DNA of 64,000 nucleotides from Owenia fusiformis (lineage: Eukaryota; Annelida; Polychaeta; Sabellida; Oweniidae), in the NCBI GenBank assembly GCA_903813345.2, contig CAIIXF020000010.1:20349181-20413180 (forward strand), in the 5' to 3' direction. Shown one piece after another: positions 10,801-25,800 of this stretch (position 1 is its first letter; each line of letters starts with the position of its first letter). Position numbers and translations under genes: made by a program. The notes beneath the pieces are model-generated. The model made no database searches and had not been told where the DNA came from. It saw nothing but the letters and a program-made list of their open reading frames with translations.

Positions 10801-13800
10801 GGAACTGTCACCACTACTGGCGGTGACATATAAAGCCAAAAATAAATGTTTGTTGTGTACTTTACTAATGAAAATAACTCACCATTTTTTGTTCCTTCTC
10901 CTGTAGCTGATGAAGAATCATCACCAAAGTCAGTTTTACAGTTAGCCACCGTATCTGCCAGAGCCAGCAAGTACATCTGGTCTAAGTTGGTCAAGCCAGG
11001 CAGGTGTGTATGGGTCAGGTAATTTGTTAACAGACCAGCCTGGGATGTGCCAAAGTAGTTGGGATTTTGTGAGATTTTATTGGCTGATTGTGCACGCTCT
11101 CTTCTCACAGGGAGGTCACCAAATGTCACCTCATCGGTAAATGTATCATCTAAGTCGTCATCATCTTTGTCGACACTATCAAACAGGTCATCATATTGTT
11201 CATTTTTGTTATTATCTGTTGTGTCGTTGTACGCTTGTTGGGTGTCATTGTCAGATGCCAGGAGGGCATAAAGAGGTAAAGGAGGAATGGAGTTGATCTC
11301 TACATAATCAAGCTGTACCTCCCCAGTTATCGCTGCTGGGGAAAGTGCCTCCCCTGGGCTGGAACCAGCTGCAACCGAAAGAGCCCTCTGGCGACCAAAA
11401 CCTTTTGATTGAGGATCAGAGACATCAACGAGGGATTTCAAACCAGCATGTCCAGCGATGCATCGTACCAAATGGGCAAGTATGGCCTTAACTCGACGTA
11501 TTTTCCCAAAATTTAACAGCTCTAGTAGTTGCTTAGGATGGTACTGAGGAAGGACAGGATTTGCTAATCTAGCTGCTTCAAATAAACCACATTCCTGGAT
11601 TAGATTCAAACTTGTGCTGCTCTCACTCTTCGACAGCTTTCCTTGACTCAGTTCTGATCTCCTCTCAGTGGCATAGCTTGAAGAGGTAGAGAGGTTCACC
11701 TTCATACTGGTCATACTGGAGGAACCCTTAAAAGGGCTCCCAGGCATCCTTGTTACCATTAATAAATTAGCACTTGATGAGACTGAGACCAGGTTTTCCT
11801 CCTTTAGGGTCCTTGAGTCGTCAGTTCCATCTGTCTCATCTTCATAGCTGCTGGTCTCTAATGTCCCTTCAGGTGCTCTCCACTGGGAGTAAACATGCAT
11901 CTCGTTATCCATCCCCACCACTAAGATGCCATCACGCACCCACGAGATGTGCATAGGGAGGGGAGGGAGGGCATCAGCAGTGGCGAATTCAATACTACGA
12001 AGTTTCATCCAGCGAATTTCTTCAACGTAATCCAGCACCATGACAGACTTTGATTTCTGTAGCATCCCACGTCCTCTTGGTTTGTGCTCTTTTTTCTCAG
12101 GTTCTCGCTGGCTAACAGAGTTGGCTAATTCTCCAGAGACAGGGGCATATAGGAGCACCTATGAATCAAAAAAGTTGCAAAAGTAACTTACTCTGCACTT
12201 GTCAACCTGATACTCATCAACAAGGGATGACCAATAAATTATGGATCATTGATTACTTTACACAGATCCATTACTATATTCAGATAAAAGATGGCATTAT
12301 TAGTTTACAGAGAATTTGGAACTTTAGCATTAAAAAATATTATTGCTGTCATGGTATTCACCTTAGAAGCAAAATACAAAGACTCATGTTATTCATTAAC
12401 AAAATATATTCCAAGCAACCCTTTATTGATATTTAATACAAGAATAAATACCTTGAATCCCAGTCCTATTGTTAATATATGTGATCCATCCTCCGTTGAC
12501 ACCCAATCCAATTGAACCAAATGTTTCTGCTTCAAAAGTCCATAGATGTTCCCCTTTTCTATGATTGACCTCCTCACACTCTGGGCAGAGCTAAGACTGG
12601 GAATGGACATGGATTTAGGGATGGTGGCTCCCTCTGAATGGAGCCCAGGGGCAAGACCCGGCATGGAGATTTCCTCATGAGGGTCGGGAATAAGGGTATG
12701 CTTCAAGTCTATGGTGTCTTCAAGGGTCCATTCTGAGCCACCTGCAATCATAAAATTTCAGTTTAATCTTTATTTATTTTAATCCATTCATTATTATGAA
12801 TGCAAGTTATCTCAAAAATGTGGAGAGGATTGAAATTTGAAGTGTTCCACTTTCAGAGGTGCTCCACTTTCTAGTTTTATTGCATCATAACACACACAAT
12901 TCATATTGAAAATTGTTTCAATTTAGAGAATGTAAAAAGTGATAAGACATATCGGGACATATATTGAAATTAGAGTTATTCCTAAAAAAACCATCTTTAA
13001 AACCACCAACCTGTTGATTCACATTCATATATCGCAACTGACAGATTGACAAACTTGGTTTCAGGGTGCTCGACTTCTGTTTTTATACTGCCAAGTCTAT
13101 AGGCTACTGCCACCCGCCCACTATATGCACAACACACTGCTATGGGCTTCCCTAAAAGACAAGATGAGGAATATAACCAAACAAAATTAAACACATTTAC
13201 AGCAGCATTTGAACATTATAAATTAACAATTTCAATGGTAAGTTTAAAATAGACTGAACAAAATTAATCTAGTGAATAGTCTAATCTCCTTTAATAGCAC
13301 CCAGGATCAAGTATGCTTGTTTAGACACACCCTGCAGTTGACTCCAAGTAGATATAGCCTACTATATATAAAACATTCACCTCTGACGGGTATTGAACTA
13401 GATTCAGGTGAGTCTTTCACCATGTGCCACTCAACCCAATTATACACCTCTTCATCTACCACTTGGCCCTTACTAGCCTTGCAGCGCCAGAAACGAACTT
13501 TCGAATCACTGCATGCTGTCGATATAAGATAAGGTGCAAAGCATGCTGGGTAAATGGAGGAAGAACTTAGGTGGCCAGCTGCGACTGTTGCGTTGATGAC
13601 TTCAACTGAACCTGGTAAGTCTAGCATCTGAGTACACACCTAGGTGAAAGATAGTATTGAAAATTATTAAATGGATAACTAGCTGACATTTCTCAAAAAG
13701 ATGGCACAACAGGAAAATAAACATGCTTCATTTTATCATCATATTCCATGCATTTTATGACATTATAACTGACATTTCACAATTAATAATGAGGTGTGAC

Positions 13801-16800
13801 TAACTTCAATAAATATTTCACTGCAAATATCAATAAATACAATAATAAAAATCAATTTGTACTTTTGATTTTCTGTTTCTAGGAAATTGGAGGGCGTTCC
13901 AAATAAACATGATTAAGCATACTCGATACACGGCTTAAGTTGTTCCACTTGTTTTAATTGATATATAATTGGTTGGCATAAATGTTAATTCACTCATTTC
14001 ACTGAGTAAACAAACCAATTGCTAATAATATTCTCGAAGCATTGATATCACCAATAGTAGTCAGAGACAATATCGAAATATCGATTAAGGGGTTTTGTTT
14101 AATAAATACCTCATGAAAGACCAAACAATAAGTGTGGCTTATGGTGAAGAAACAAGCTCTTTTGATTATTTTGTGTGGATTTGTTTGACTGACAAACCAC
14201 ATTGTAAGAGAAAAGTGAGCATGTTAATCCAAAATGTATATAAAATCAGATATATATTTTCCTCTTTAAGGATGAGTATGTGAGGGAGCATTTCAAAAGA
14301 TCAATGTCGGAAAATCAATAGTATTTGAACAGTTATGGGAAGGGGGTCATTTCTTAAATACAGTTATGAGGGGGTCACAGGTAAACTATTCAAATACATT
14401 GAACTTTTGAGGCCCTTATAAATGTAAAGTTTACCTTTGTTGTTTTGATATTGAGTGAAGATGATGTCTGATGAGCCTCAAAGCTGTCATACTGTTTTTC
14501 CCCTTCGACCTGAACTTTGGGAGTATCTTGGGCACCTGAAAAATATAAAGATTTGTTTGCATTTAATAATTGATATACATAACCTTATATTAGTTGCATT
14601 TCAGAAACTATCCAAAAGATCAAAGATCTAGATTCTAATCCAACCCATTCTTGATCACTAGCTCATACATACACTGCCGTTTGACAATTTGGACAGTGAA
14701 AAAAAACAGACTAAACTAGAAGTCAAAAAGACCCAAGAGAAGAAAAGAAATTTGAATGGAGAAATAACTGACATAAGAATATTATATACACCTAATTAAA
14801 AAATTCATATACTAAATGATATACTAGACTACTTAGATTATTTGTGTGTTATAAACTGACGGAATTGTCAGTGAAACCAGTTAAACTGGATTCATCTGTT
14901 ACAATTGTCCAAAAAACAAATTTAACAGGAATCATCAGTAACAATATTCCTCACCATCTGCAATGTTATCAGATGCAATAATGATTCTCCACATATGCAC
15001 CAATGAGCCTCCATCTCCCGCTTTCTCCAGAACAAGCAGGTAGAAGTCCTCCTGGAAAGATGCCACATTGCGTAGATCTACTATGGCCTCCTTGCTACTG
15101 ATTCCATTATGGGAGGACCCTCCAGACACAAGCTGTTGTTGGAATACATGAAGGAGCTGTGTATGCTGCCAGTCCTGAAATGCATAATGGGAAAAACTCA
15201 CATGAATAATCTATCTCATCAATGAATTATTTTTGTTAAATTCCCTGAGGTTGACACCCAGCTACATGCACTCTGGAGAATTTTTTTGTTAAATGAATCT
15301 TTGTTAAATTCTCTGAGATGGACACTGTTCTACCAGTGAAATACTTTTCTACTATGTTTGAATGTAAGAATTAGACTGATCAAGATTCCAATATTGTTTC
15401 AAGCAGGATGAATAGATAAGAAAAGAACTGTTTCAGAGGCAATATTAAACTATTTTTAATATGGTTTTTAGAATTTCCTTCTAACATGCCTAACTATTGC
15501 ACAAGCATCACTGTACAGCCTACTGGCAGTATACACGGTGTTTATGCAATGGTTAGGCGTGCTAATGGTACATTTCTGTTCCTTCAGACATTATCAGCTT
15601 GGTTTTACAGTATCAGGTGTAAACATAATAGGGAAAAATTAAGGTAAGGGTAACAGGGCAATGAATATCTGTAATTAAATAATAAAGGTAGGTAAGGGAT
15701 TAGCTCAAGTTGTATTACTGTGTCTTTGGAAAATGGGCTTGCTGTAGTCTATTAGTAATCTAAATATCTAAGGTTAAATGCAAATACTAGTCATTTTTTA
15801 TTCATTCAAATGTAATTCAACATATTCCAAGATAATGATTTTAAATATCACTGTTTGCATCTTGCATTTTTATATTAAATCATGCACAAATAAACTATAT
15901 TTAATCTGTAGGTTTAGAGCTAGAAATATGTGATGGTTGTGATAATATAAAAGTACTTATTTGCTTAAATAATTCCTATAATTAAAGAAAGTATAGGAGG
16001 GGGAGGTCATCATTAGGGTTCAATGCAAAGCTGACTGTAATCACTAGGGCTGAAGCCATTCTCAAATGCCATAATTACTCAAATATGTTGAGAAAATTAA
16101 TAATCAAACATGTACATGTACACTTATGGCCACCTTTAATAAAAACATATAAATTAATACTGGTCATGTATATATTTTTACAATTTAAATGTCACATTAA
16201 ACCTCCATGTTAGTGAGAATTTCCTCTTTGTTTCATCTCTATTTATCACCAGGATGTTCTGTCGTGACTAAATATCATGAATATAAAAACACATTAACCA
16301 GTGTGTATGTCACTTTACCAAGAATGAAACAATAGAAAATACCACAACATTTTGTTTAGCCACTGACGTGAGATACAAAATCATGTTGATCTTTAATTAA
16401 ATGAAAATATCAAAATAACAGCATATTATTTTCACTCTTCATGAGCAAGTGTGCACACAATGAGACAATACATTATGAATAGATGCATGTATTTAGTAGG
16501 GGTGGGACGGATAACCGAAATACCGAAAAACCGCGGTTCATAGCCTTCGGATTGGTTTTCGGATCACGGCCCTACTTTCGGATCAGCTTTTCGGATCGTT
16601 TTCGGATTAATATTTCATTGGTCAAGTATCAATAAAACAGTTAAAAACACTGTTTTACAGCAACATTTTTGATATTCCTAGTCCCTGCCTTGTCTGTCTT
16701 GTCTGTTGCTAGCTCACTCGTTTACTAGATTCGTTTCGTATCCGCGTATTCGTATCCCTCGGTAATCAATCATGTGGTCCCTGGTACTATATTCTTTAGT

Positions 16801-19800
16801 CGTGTATTCTAAATAATATGTATTGTTCATGAAATACTATAACATAAAATTCCATCTATAAAATACAAATTTGCGCAAATCTTTGTATCAATTAAGCAGC
16901 TAATCATGTCAATCAATACAAATCCTTGAAATGAATGAACCGAACCGAAAAAAACCGAACCGACGGCTGATGATCCGAAAAACCGAACCGAACCGAACCG
17001 AAACGAACCGTCCCATCCCTAGTATTTAGAGGGACCAGGTCAATATTTCATTATGTCCCATAAATGAAATTTTATATCAAGTCCGATCTACTATGCCCGG
17101 GGATTATTAATGAACATTGATGGTGTTTTTTTTCAAATCAGAGGTAGTAAATTATTAGTAATGAATAATATAGTAGCCGGAACAGGACATTGGTCATCCA
17201 CCTCTGTTTACCTGACAACTTCTCAACTCTCAATAATATTTTAGGAAATTTTCACTGGAAAAACTTTAAAGCATTCATAACATCACACACTTTTTGTTTA
17301 ACATTTCATTTCTAAAAAAAGATGTAATTATAATGAAAATTGATGATTTGTTCTGTCCTGGCCACGATGTGTGCGATAATAAAATAGCATTTTATCCCAA
17401 AACATGAAGATTGATATATTGATTTAATCCCTTAATTTAATCAAATATGGGATTTAATTAAATATGGAATTAAAAACCCTCAAACCTATCCTGAATGAAA
17501 AGTGAACCACATCATCCCAATAATCATGACTGTAGTCACACCCTCATGATACCATTGTACAACCAGATCACAACCTCACATTGTCCTTTTTGACCATTAA
17601 ACCACATGAATTGAAAAATGTGTATAAAAGCCAAGAGTGTCCTATGGGACATCACTATTCACCAAAAGGGTCTCAAAAAGAGTGAGCTGAGCTGTTGAAC
17701 TGAGAGGGCCCGATATTTCATTACAAGATGAATCTCATGACAGTTGCCTTAGCCTTGATGTTGTCTGTTTTGACAGGTAAGCTTTTTAAGCTGCTTTTAA
17801 GAAAGTTTTAATGGTACACTTTTAAAAAAGGTCAGACAACAATCATATTAGGAATAACTCAAAATTATAGACCCATGCTCACAAATATGACTGCCTGAAA
17901 TCAGCCATGGTCGAATGCTAGTTGTTTTCTTGTATTCAATTTCGAAGTTGTATGTTTTCTAAAAAAGGTGGGGCTAAATCTGAATAATAATGTTTATATA
18001 TTCAGTCAATTAACTCTAGCATTTATGAATCTCAGATAAACATTAAATAAATAAACTGAATTTTACATTTGGTGACTATGGATATTTTAGGTACCCCCAT
18101 ACAAACAAGCAATACATAAGAAATAGGAATAGACTTTTTCATTTTGGAGATAGATAAAATATGATGACTTGATTAAATAAAGATAATATCTTAATGTTTC
18201 CAGTCAATGCTGCGAAATCCTGTGACGGTGATGGGGAGTGTAAGACTGGATTTTTCTGCAATCCTACAACTGACCTTTGTGAGAGACAATCTGAAGCAGG
18301 AGATCCATGCACATTCACCCGTCAATGCAAAGGATCATCTAATTGTGAAGAAGTTCCAGACAGCGACCCAATTGAGAAAGGTGAGAATACTCAAATCAGT
18401 CAATTCTTTCCTCATGTTATTCTTTCATAGTTATTAAGCAATAGGTCCTAATTAGTAATAATAAAAAATGGTCTGTTTTAATTTATTTGCTGTTATGATC
18501 GTAATAAACCATTACATATAATCTGGTAATTAATACATGCATGGTTCAAACACTTTCTTCCTTAAACAGTATGCACTGAGAGATGCCGAACAGATGTTGA
18601 CTGCGAGCAGTATGGTAATAAGCCCAAGGTAAAATACTGCACCACTGGTGGGCTGGGAACACTGGTAAAAGGATATTGTGAGCCAACAAAAGAAGAAGGA
18701 GAGGACTGCAACAGAAGCCCAGAATGTGAAGGCAAACTTTTTTGCAAACATGGCACGTGTGTAGGTAATAACACTCTCAAACATTTTACAGGAATCTCAG
18801 GATTTTTAAGCTTAGACTTAAATGTTGTCTTTTCTTAAAAAACAAGGCCTGGGAAAAGAAACATTATTTGTATCAAATAGTATAATCATTTACAAACTGG
18901 CTGTTAACATATGCATATAAATATTTAACCTGAATATACAGAGGCGGCAGAAGCTGTTACGTGTGAACTTGACTGCAATAGTCTAAGAAAGAACCCAAAC
19001 AACTTAAAACCAGGAGAGACAGTCAATGTCACTTACTCATGCACCTTTATTAGAACTGGAGAGTTTGGACCACTGCCAATCAAGGCAGAATTGCGGTGAG
19101 TTATAGTGATATAAGTGCATCCTGTATTAGTTGACCAAATCAGTAATATATAAGGCATAACCTCAAAAATCAAACTATTCAAACATATAAATATTCGATG
19201 TAGGATCATCAGCCAAATGAACCTTTTGGTTTCATCAAATAAATTGAATGCAATCAAATTACAGTCTGAATAAGAAAATCAAGCTTGGAAAAGCTCAAGG
19301 AGCATCACCAGTAACAATCAGTGGTTCAAAAGCAATGGTAGCCAGAAAAGGAGAATTCTCAGCAGAAGTTCAAGGAATGATGAAAGACTGTAAAAACCAC
19401 AGAAAACTTTGCCGTGCATCAAGACGCTGCATCCTTAAGGCTTAAACATATATTATTCAAATCATAAGACTTTTGACACCTTAACCTGAAGAACCTACAA
19501 CTCAACGTGCAAGAAAAACAAAAAAGTAGAACATATCATTTACTGTCCAAAATGTTTAATAAAAGTATTTTGTAAATATAGATCTATGATGACTTCAGTT
19601 ATTCTATTGAAATTTTATCAAAAGGTAAGATGTTTAGCATGTCTTATTTTTCTCACTGAGAATTGTTTGAGATATAGTGAGACTTTACAGACAAGATTTT
19701 AGGATGGAAAAATCCAAAATAGTAGTTTTTGCTAATTTCTTTTTACAAAATTATCGCATACAGCTACTGTTAACAGTAACATAGGCTTTTATAACACAGG

Positions 19801-22800
19801 ACATATGAAATTATTTTTAAAGCTACTAAATAGTTAAAGTATGAAAACTCAACTAGAAAACAACAATGCCAAAGCGTAGCAAATCCCATCAGCCATGGCT
19901 GGCACACAAAAAATGGCCACCATTTTCAAAATGGTTGCTCACTGTAGCCAAATTATCATCAGAAAGATATGATTCTAAGTAGGCACATATAAAATTTCAA
20001 CAAAATCGCACACACGTACATGTCAATAAAAGCCATTTTTCAAAATGGCCGCCTTCTACCAAAAGTGTCATAAGACAGTTTCCCATGCTTATAGTATTCA
20101 CATACCAAATATGAACAAAATGGCTCCACAACTTTTCGAGTTATAGTAAAAAATGTTAAAATGGTGGCCATTTTTCAAAATGACAGTTTTCTACAAAAAG
20201 TGTCATTTAAGTGTGCCATGCTTATTGTATTCATGTACTAAATATGAACAAAATCCTATTATATATAACCTTTTTTATATTTAAAACATATTGCTATTAA
20301 AGTTTTACATATTGTACCTTAATTACAGAAAAATCTGTACTAAAATGGCCACTATTTTTTAATGAGCCGCAATTTTGAAAATCAGCTTTCGAGCAGAACT
20401 CCCCATCGGGTATATGTGTACAAAATATGAATGAAATCAGGCCAGCTGTATTTGAGTTATTGCCTGGACAGACGGATGGACAGAGGGAGGCGTTCCCGCT
20501 GCATAAGTCATAAGAACTCATATTTATAACAAGTATTAAATGTCAAGTAATTCTTATCCGAATCATTCTATGTACATTTATTTTTGAATTTCAAAAAGAC
20601 ATATTACAATAGAAAAGCCAACAAAAGCAATTAACCTACCCAGCCTATTGCCAGGTATTGTCAGTCTATACCAAAAGTATACTAAAAGTATACCTTGTTG
20701 ATAGGTCTATACTGATACCAGACTGATACCATACCAATTAATAGGTATATATACTGAATATAGATCTGTAAATAGGTATGAAGATACTGAATATACTGAA
20801 AGTATACCTGTTTTACTTATGATTTTCAATAGTATACTGAAAGCATACCACACAAACTCTGATAAATACTGAATATACTGAAAGCATACCAGTTTTACTT
20901 ATGATTTTCAATAGTATACTGAAAGCATACCAAATAAACTCTGATAAATAATGATTAGACTGAACGTATACCAGTTCTACTTTATCATTTTATAATATAA
21001 ACGGCAAATGCAAAATTCATGATAAAACTATAAGTCAACAATCATTCATATGTAAGTTCTATTTTATGACCATTTGTTTCCACAACCTGTCCTATCAGAC
21101 TAGGTGGCAGGGGAGCATTCCTGCTCATAATTACATTGAATGTTTTATACATTGAAAACACAAAAAATGAGAGAAAGATATGAAAGATACAGTCATAGTA
21201 AAATTTAAAAAAGAAATACAGTTAAAATTTGAAAATTAAAACTTTGCATCAAAAATACATCATGAATAAAACTTGAATATAGTTAATATAAGAATATTAC
21301 TTTATTTGTGGTATGTCTTTTTGAAGTCTTCATAATCCTGCATCTAATTAATTAGATAATGTAATGCTAGAAATTAATAAGACTGCTATCCAAATTACAT
21401 GTACTAATTTTTCTCATCTGCAGAATGATTTAAAATTTAAGGATCTCATTGGTAGAGTTATATTCATCCATATCAGTCTACAGACTGACATGTTAAGACT
21501 GTCAGTATAGACTAAATGTTGACCTATAGGTATATACTGATACCATATTGAAAGTATATCTTTACATATATACTGAATGTATACCCGTTGGTATATACTG
21601 AAATTATACTGAAACCATACTGGTATGTATATACTGAAAGTATACTGAATGTATACCCATTGGTTTATACTGAAAGTATACTGAAACCATACTGGTAGGT
21701 CTAATTACCATAATTGAAACATACCTGTCAATGGAATCATAACATGGGACATATACTGAAAGTATACTGAAACTAGACTAAAAGTTGACCTGTCAGTATA
21801 GACTGAAAGTATACCTGTCAGTATATACTGACCATACCTGGCAATGGGCTGGGTACACTATGCCAAAAAGTAACATCCCAACAGGACTGTTTATAACACA
21901 GCAGATGTAAAACCACAACTGGTCAACAGGAAATAATTCCAAATGTGCCAACCAGATCAGACAAACAGAAACATCTAAAATGAAACCGCTTTCTCCCACC
22001 ATCATAAAATCATATTCAGTATCATTTTCAGCAATTTAAATTAAGCTTTTTAAAGGTATTTAAAATCACAAGCATGAACAAGAAATTAAATTGCTATTGT
22101 TAATGTCAGCGATAAAAAATTTGATGGTACAAAAATGGTGATACAACGATGATCATGACAATCAACTTCACGACTCTGGCATTAAGTTATATCTATATCA
22201 TTTGTGAAAAACATTGCAATCACAATAAACACAATCATGAACATCACTTTAGTAGTCAGATAGATATTCAACCACAAAATTGATTAATGTGCATGCATCA
22301 ATGACACCATCTCTTAATCAAACTCTCCGATTTCATTAATTAGTAATAATTAGAAGCTGTGACAATGAAGTTTAAGTTCGAAAGATAATTCAGATAAATA
22401 ATATTTCAAACAAATAAAGAGAAAACATCAATATGATATATGACTTATTAAAGCAGTTTATATTTTATATCACAACTACAAAGTGAGAAATATTTATGCA
22501 AGATCAAGAAAATGAAACACCTAAGAATACAACCAGTTATAAAGAAAAAAAAATCCCAAATATCCCAAACTATGATCTAATCCATGTTAAGAAACAATTT
22601 CTAATTACCCCCTCTCAAACAAACACATCATTTTGATAAAATTCATCTTGTGTGTGAGTTTTAAACAAAATCTAAGATATTTGTTTCTTTAGGAATAATT
22701 TCTAAATATTTTTCCTACTTCCTGTAATCTTACCAATACCCTTACTCATTAGATATAACAGTAAAGTGGGTGTAGCATCATAGTTGACATTATAGCTGCA

Positions 22801-25800
22801 TGAATAGTCAACACAACCACATCATGATTTTTTGTATACATAGAATAAATAAAAGGTCAGAATTGTAACAACTAAATGTAGAATTGTAATCTTGCCAATA
22901 CTGGGATATAATGAAGTTGAATAGAAAGTGGATTGTTTTGAATCTGCTATTGTTTGTAATAGCAAGAGCAGAAGCAGCAAAAGGTATGTAGCATTAGACA
23001 GATAATTCATTGTAATTAAATATACAAAAACATTAAAATCATGGACTGATTTCACAGAATGCAGGTCCACACTGCAGCAACAAAGGATGGGGTGCAATAA
23101 GGGGTCAAATAGCCCAATGGTCAGAATGAATGATTGTAGATGAAAAACACAGAATATATGCGAAATAGATATGTGGAATGTTGTGAATATACTGCCAAAA
23201 TTTCAAACAATAATATATTTATTACTTTGGTTAAAAATGAAAAACTTTTGCAAAAGTTTGCATGAAACTATTAACCAATATACGTACATCTTTCCATCAA
23301 ATATGAAAAAATGTATCTACTAGTATTCAAGGTATCGTTCGGACAGACAACCTGACTGATAAATGAGCAGACAGATAGAGGGCTCCACTATATCCCTACT
23401 GACCATTTTAAGCGACTGGTTTCATAATATATATTTACATACATAAAGGTACGATTGATATTACTGCTGATGATGAATACAACTTGTTTGTCAATGGTAA
23501 GAAAGTAGGTTCTGGTGATGCATGGAATCAGCCACAACACTACTCAATTGATAACCCAGAGAATGTCAAAGTGATTGCCGTAAAGGGTACGTATGATACC
23601 TACTCACACCAAACTAATTATAAGACCTTCTTGAAAATGTTGGAAGGGCTGACAATGTGTGTGAATAGATTCCTGACCATGTTTGTTTGTTTGTTTGTTT
23701 GTTTGCTTGTATTAATGTTTAACAGCTTATTGAGAGTAAGACAAAGTTTCACAATACAACCATAACAACCATAGTCAACAATTTTGGAAATATGCAAAAC
23801 ATCAATGTCTGCAATCCTATATTTAAAAAAATATATACATACAATCATTCAAGAAAAATAATGAAATGGTAAAACTGATTGAATATCATATCTGGACTGT
23901 ATGTACCAGTACATATCATATTTAATTATTCCTATACAGCATGGGACACTCTCTGCATAGTATCGGGACTCATTCTTTCATTCCGTTATGGCGATTTCAT
24001 TCTTAATACTAACAGTAGCTGGAAATGCGTCACTGGATATGTTGATCCATCATGGAATCAGCCTGGGTTCAATGACAGGTAATGTTATACAAATCTCACA
24101 ATTCACAATGTTTTCGTTATTATGCTTTTCTTGTGCTTATATGCAAACTGGCAGATAGATCTTTTAAATACATTGTACATAATATTTTGAAGATGAAGAA
24201 AATGGCAAAATAACATATGCGTTTCGCACATGATTGATATATTCAGTTTTATGGGGTTTTAAGTTGTACATCATCTATTTTCTTCACTTTTTGAAAATAT
24301 TTCAATAATTATAAAAACATATTGCTCAAATCAAAATCCAACCTTGCAGAGCTGATCGATGTCAAACATGACTTCAATAGACTAGATGGGAGTAGAACTA
24401 ATCTTATTTATGTCATTAAAAGTTCAGTCAAACTGATGCCATATTTGGAATCTACACATAAAATTACACCTAGAAATGTGGTTTTGAAAAGAGTTTAACA
24501 ACTTTGAAAATTTAGCCACCTGGTGGTGAAACTAAACTACCTACTCGCATTTGAGTATAAATTATAGTTTTAATTATTATTGGAAATGCAAAAACAAATA
24601 CTGAAAAGTCAATGCATATTTCAAGCATAAGAGTAAAAATTCACTGTGACTGGTTATTAAGCTAGCTGAAACAGTCATTAACGCTTCTGTAGAAACTGGC
24701 CCGCAGCAGTAGAATTTAGTACACACCGTGACAACTCCTATCATACTGTCAGAGTAGGGAGAAAAGATGGTAAACCTTGGTGGCCTACAATTGACAAGGC
24801 AGCAAGGGTGATTTGGACCAGAAATAATTGCAGAGACAGAACCATATACTGCAGATATAGTAAGTCAACAATATACAATTGTTGACTGATTTGGAGGTTG
24901 ACTGGGCAGATGTTAAACATTAATCGTGAACAAAGACTTAATTGTTGATTGAGAAATATCTAATGCCAAAGGGAAAAGACTAAAAACCTCAAAGAAACCA
25001 AGCAAGAAAGTAGTAAAACTTGAAACATCAAGATTAATGACTAGTTTTTTTCAGGAAAGCCCAGAAATGGATTTTTAAGTTCTTAAACAATTTCTACATC
25101 TAATCCTTCAGCATCTCAAGTGGTGATTAACTTGAAACTTCAAAATAAATGACTTATTATAGATGAAATTTCTTTCAGAAAAGCCCATAAAGGATTTTTA
25201 TAACAATGTTTTGGTTTTATAGTGTGAGGTTTTGAAAATCAAACTTGTCAACAAGTATCTGTAAGTGCATGTAAAATGTTAACAGCTTAATCAAAAGAGT
25301 AAGCTACATGTTATGTTACAGTACCATGGCATTTAGGCCTAAATGAGTATCAAACCTTTCAGATTCAATATAAGCATTTAAAAGCTCAAACTCTATCTCT
25401 TCATATTTTCTTTTAGCCTTGGAGGTCCCAAGTCAACCAAAAACCTGTAACTTCAAGAATAAATGCAAAGACAAATACTGGTGTAACAAAGGAACATGTA
25501 CTCCTATGGTTAATATTGGAGAAAAATGTAAAAAGAATGTTCAATGCATGGACAAGTCAAAATGCGTAGACAGTAAGAGTACTAATTACATTACATACAG
25601 GGTGGGCTAAAAAAACATTTTGATATTTTTTGACAATCCATGGATTTTGATAATTTCACAGGGCATACAGGGGTACACAAATTTATTTTTATAGTTGTTC
25701 ATGAAATTGTATTAATACATATTCAAGGAGCGTTCGATAAGAAATGTAAACCAACATTGGGGGTCTATTTGAAAAACTTCAGATTTCAGGATGCTTTTCA

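Noticed and set aside
18204-18764. Assignment of the 7-Cys and 9-Cys modules to WAP or defensin families
   Set aside because: Cys spacing does not show the CC pair of WAP domains or a defensin pattern. A loose likeness to EB/Dickkopf-type modules is not enough to name them.
23681-23706. TTTG tandem repeat in gene B intron 2
   Set aside because: An ordinary short microsatellite that merely extends a frame past the exon 2 donor. No functional reading.
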